Below, piece by piece: positions 62,240 to 64,000 of a stretch of DNA of 64,000 nt. Under the pieces are notes generated by a model. It was not told the DNA's origin, made no database searches, and worked only from the letters and a program-made list of their open reading frames with translations. The stretch is taken from positions 1,036,097-1,100,096 of the forward strand of contig JAAGOF010000041.1 in the NCBI GenBank assembly GCA_010645155.1, in the 5' to 3' direction. Positions within the stretch are counted from its first letter, which is position 1. Each line of letters starts with the position of its first letter. Both the position numbers and the translations under genes were made by a program. The stretch comes from Tigriopus japonicus. Lineage: Eukaryota > Arthropoda > Copepoda > Harpacticoida > Harpacticidae.

Positions 62240-64000
62240 ACCAAAAGCAGACATGCATTTTAAAGACTGAAATTTCACACCAAAGTTGAATTTTTCTTGT
62301 TTCAGAAACCTTTTCAACTTATTTTCCCTTATATTTTTTCTAAATTTGCAATAACTCAACATCAAACCTATGAACACTTCAAATTTCAAAATGAATTCTA
62401 CTTGTTAAGAATTTTGTAATCGGCTACATTTGATTTCAAAAAATCTTTGTTTTGACAAAAAAGGTTTTGGTCAGAAGCCTTTTTAAATCCAACTTTTTAC
62501 TGAAACACTGATCTTTCCATTCTAAGTTTAAAAAGCTTTTTTCTGTAGTTGGTGTTTTATTTCCATCACCAATTCAATCTTATTTTGGGACAAGTATTGC
62601 TTTGTGGCTTTTCTCAAGTTGTTGGTAAACAAAGCCTGTAAATAGAAATTTGATTACCTGTATTGTAGGACCCACTTACAAAAAGAAAAAGTGGAAGAGT
62701 TGTGATCCTTATTTTCAAGTTAGGGAACGTAGGCAAATTTGGTCCTCAAAATCAGCTGTCTTTAAAGCCCAAAATAGGACGTTTTTTCCAAAGAGTGCTG
62801 GAACAATGCTAAAATGCTATGCAAATTTTTTCGATTCCAGAGCCCTTCAAATAATGCTAGAAAGACGCTAAAAAATCGAGCAATGATAATCAAAATTCTG
62901 CGATGCTTTTGCCCTTGATCAAAAAATGCTAGTTGGCCACACTGAGCTCAATGAGTCGTAGTGTTCTGTGGTATTAAGTTATATGCAATAGTCATGGCTT
63001 TGACAGCTTAAATGGGCGAATCTGCGATCATTCCCGAGGGCAGCGTGACCAACTGCTTAAAATCAAAAAAGCTAAAATCCTCAGTTCAGAGGCAAATTTT
63101 GGAGCTAAAAGAGCTAACTTTTCTAAAAGAAAATGAGCTAAAAAAGCTAAACTTTAAAAGTAAAAGGCCAAAAACAATAATATCATATTTTTGGACCTTT
63201 CATAATTGGCAATGTCTTTAAAGACAAGAAAGACAAAGATTTTTTTCTCCATTTATATTTAAAAAAGGCCAAGAAATAAAGGTTACTCTGTGATGCGATA
63301 TTGGCTTTTTCAATTTTGCACGCAGAGAAAGGATCATGAAAGACATGGATGATACTTCTTTCCCATGAGCTTCTTTAGTTTCATGTAATTAGTAACAAAG
63401 TCAAAAATTGATAGGTGAATTGCAAAAACTTTCTTTAATCGCTACTGTCATATATGTTATGAGCACAAAATATCAAAATTTTTTACAAAGTTAGGCATAA
63501 CAGTCTGTAGCACTGTTAGCCTATAACAGTCTGTAGCACTGTTAGCCTGACTACTGCTACGAATGCGCAACTTCACCAGGGCTGCCAGACAAGTGTTCAA
63601 CAAAAAAGTCATTTCACATGACTATGCAATAATGTGCTCAAGGAAAACGCTCTAATGGCTTCAATTGACGTGCTAAATATTCACCAATTAATTTCGTATT
63701 AATTAAATTTAATTTCATGCATAGGTAAAGTTGCCCCAAACGGGTCGAACTCAAGAACCAGAGTACAATGGAACCGACGTCTTGGGACCAAAATGGCACA
63801 TGCGCGTACTCTTTTATTATAGCGCTCTAATTCAACCTAGTGCTCTAAGTCAACCCATTGTTTGGCTGGTAACGCAAAACTCACCTGCTAAATTTCAACT
63901 TAATCGAATGAACTTTTTGTCAGTTAGAGTAATTTGAAGCATAGACCTACACGTGCTTTTTCCACTGACCAAGTGCAACTTCAGGTTTAAGCTGATAGCA

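Overview
The window looks like a gene-poor, AT-rich, repeat-laden stretch of an animal nuclear genome. The two real genes I can build belong to the arthropod family of secreted cysteine-rich CUB proteins. Together with the mix of transposons (Copia, mariner, MULE, many hAT-type miniature elements, a CR1/Jockey-like LINE, tRNA-derived SINEs), this points to an arthropod, perhaps a crustacean such as a copepod. That placement is inference. Nothing prokaryotic, no CRISPR array and no functional RNA gene was seen.

Layout. 1-11.9 kb: minisatellites, a foldback element with a hAT-type MITE nested in it, a SINE, a 1.1-kb foldback repeat, a decayed MULE with a FLYWCH zinc finger, a LINE fragment with an RNase-H/zinc-knuckle tail, a 107-bp tandem repeat and hAT-type elements. 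11.95-21.77 kb: gene A on the minus strand, ten coding exons that join in phase to 418 residues. 21.8-27.8 kb: repeat-rich spacer between divergent genes. 27.84-55.42 kb: gene B on the plus strand, a paralogue of gene A. Eleven phase-compatible coding exons give at least 368 residues, its introns are swollen by MITEs, LINE pieces, a degenerate mariner and a 15-bp minisatellite, and its last exon is not found. 57.95-62.24 kb: an almost intact 4.3-kb Copia element on the minus strand with 183-bp LTRs. 62.24-64 kb: a SINE fragment and unassigned sequence.

Genes A and B lie head to head, about 6.1 kb apart between start codons. Both encode a signal peptide, a short six-cysteine domain and a CUB domain followed by a second CUB-like half, so they are probably an inverted duplicate pair of secreted extracellular proteins. 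Their biochemical function is not known to me. No clearly novel biological system is evident. The observations most worth checking are the gene models themselves, a 38-nt microexon that may double as an alternative signal-peptide exon, a tandem duplicate of the exon 11 region in gene B, several TE families defined by exact target-site duplications, and a minisatellite open in several frames.
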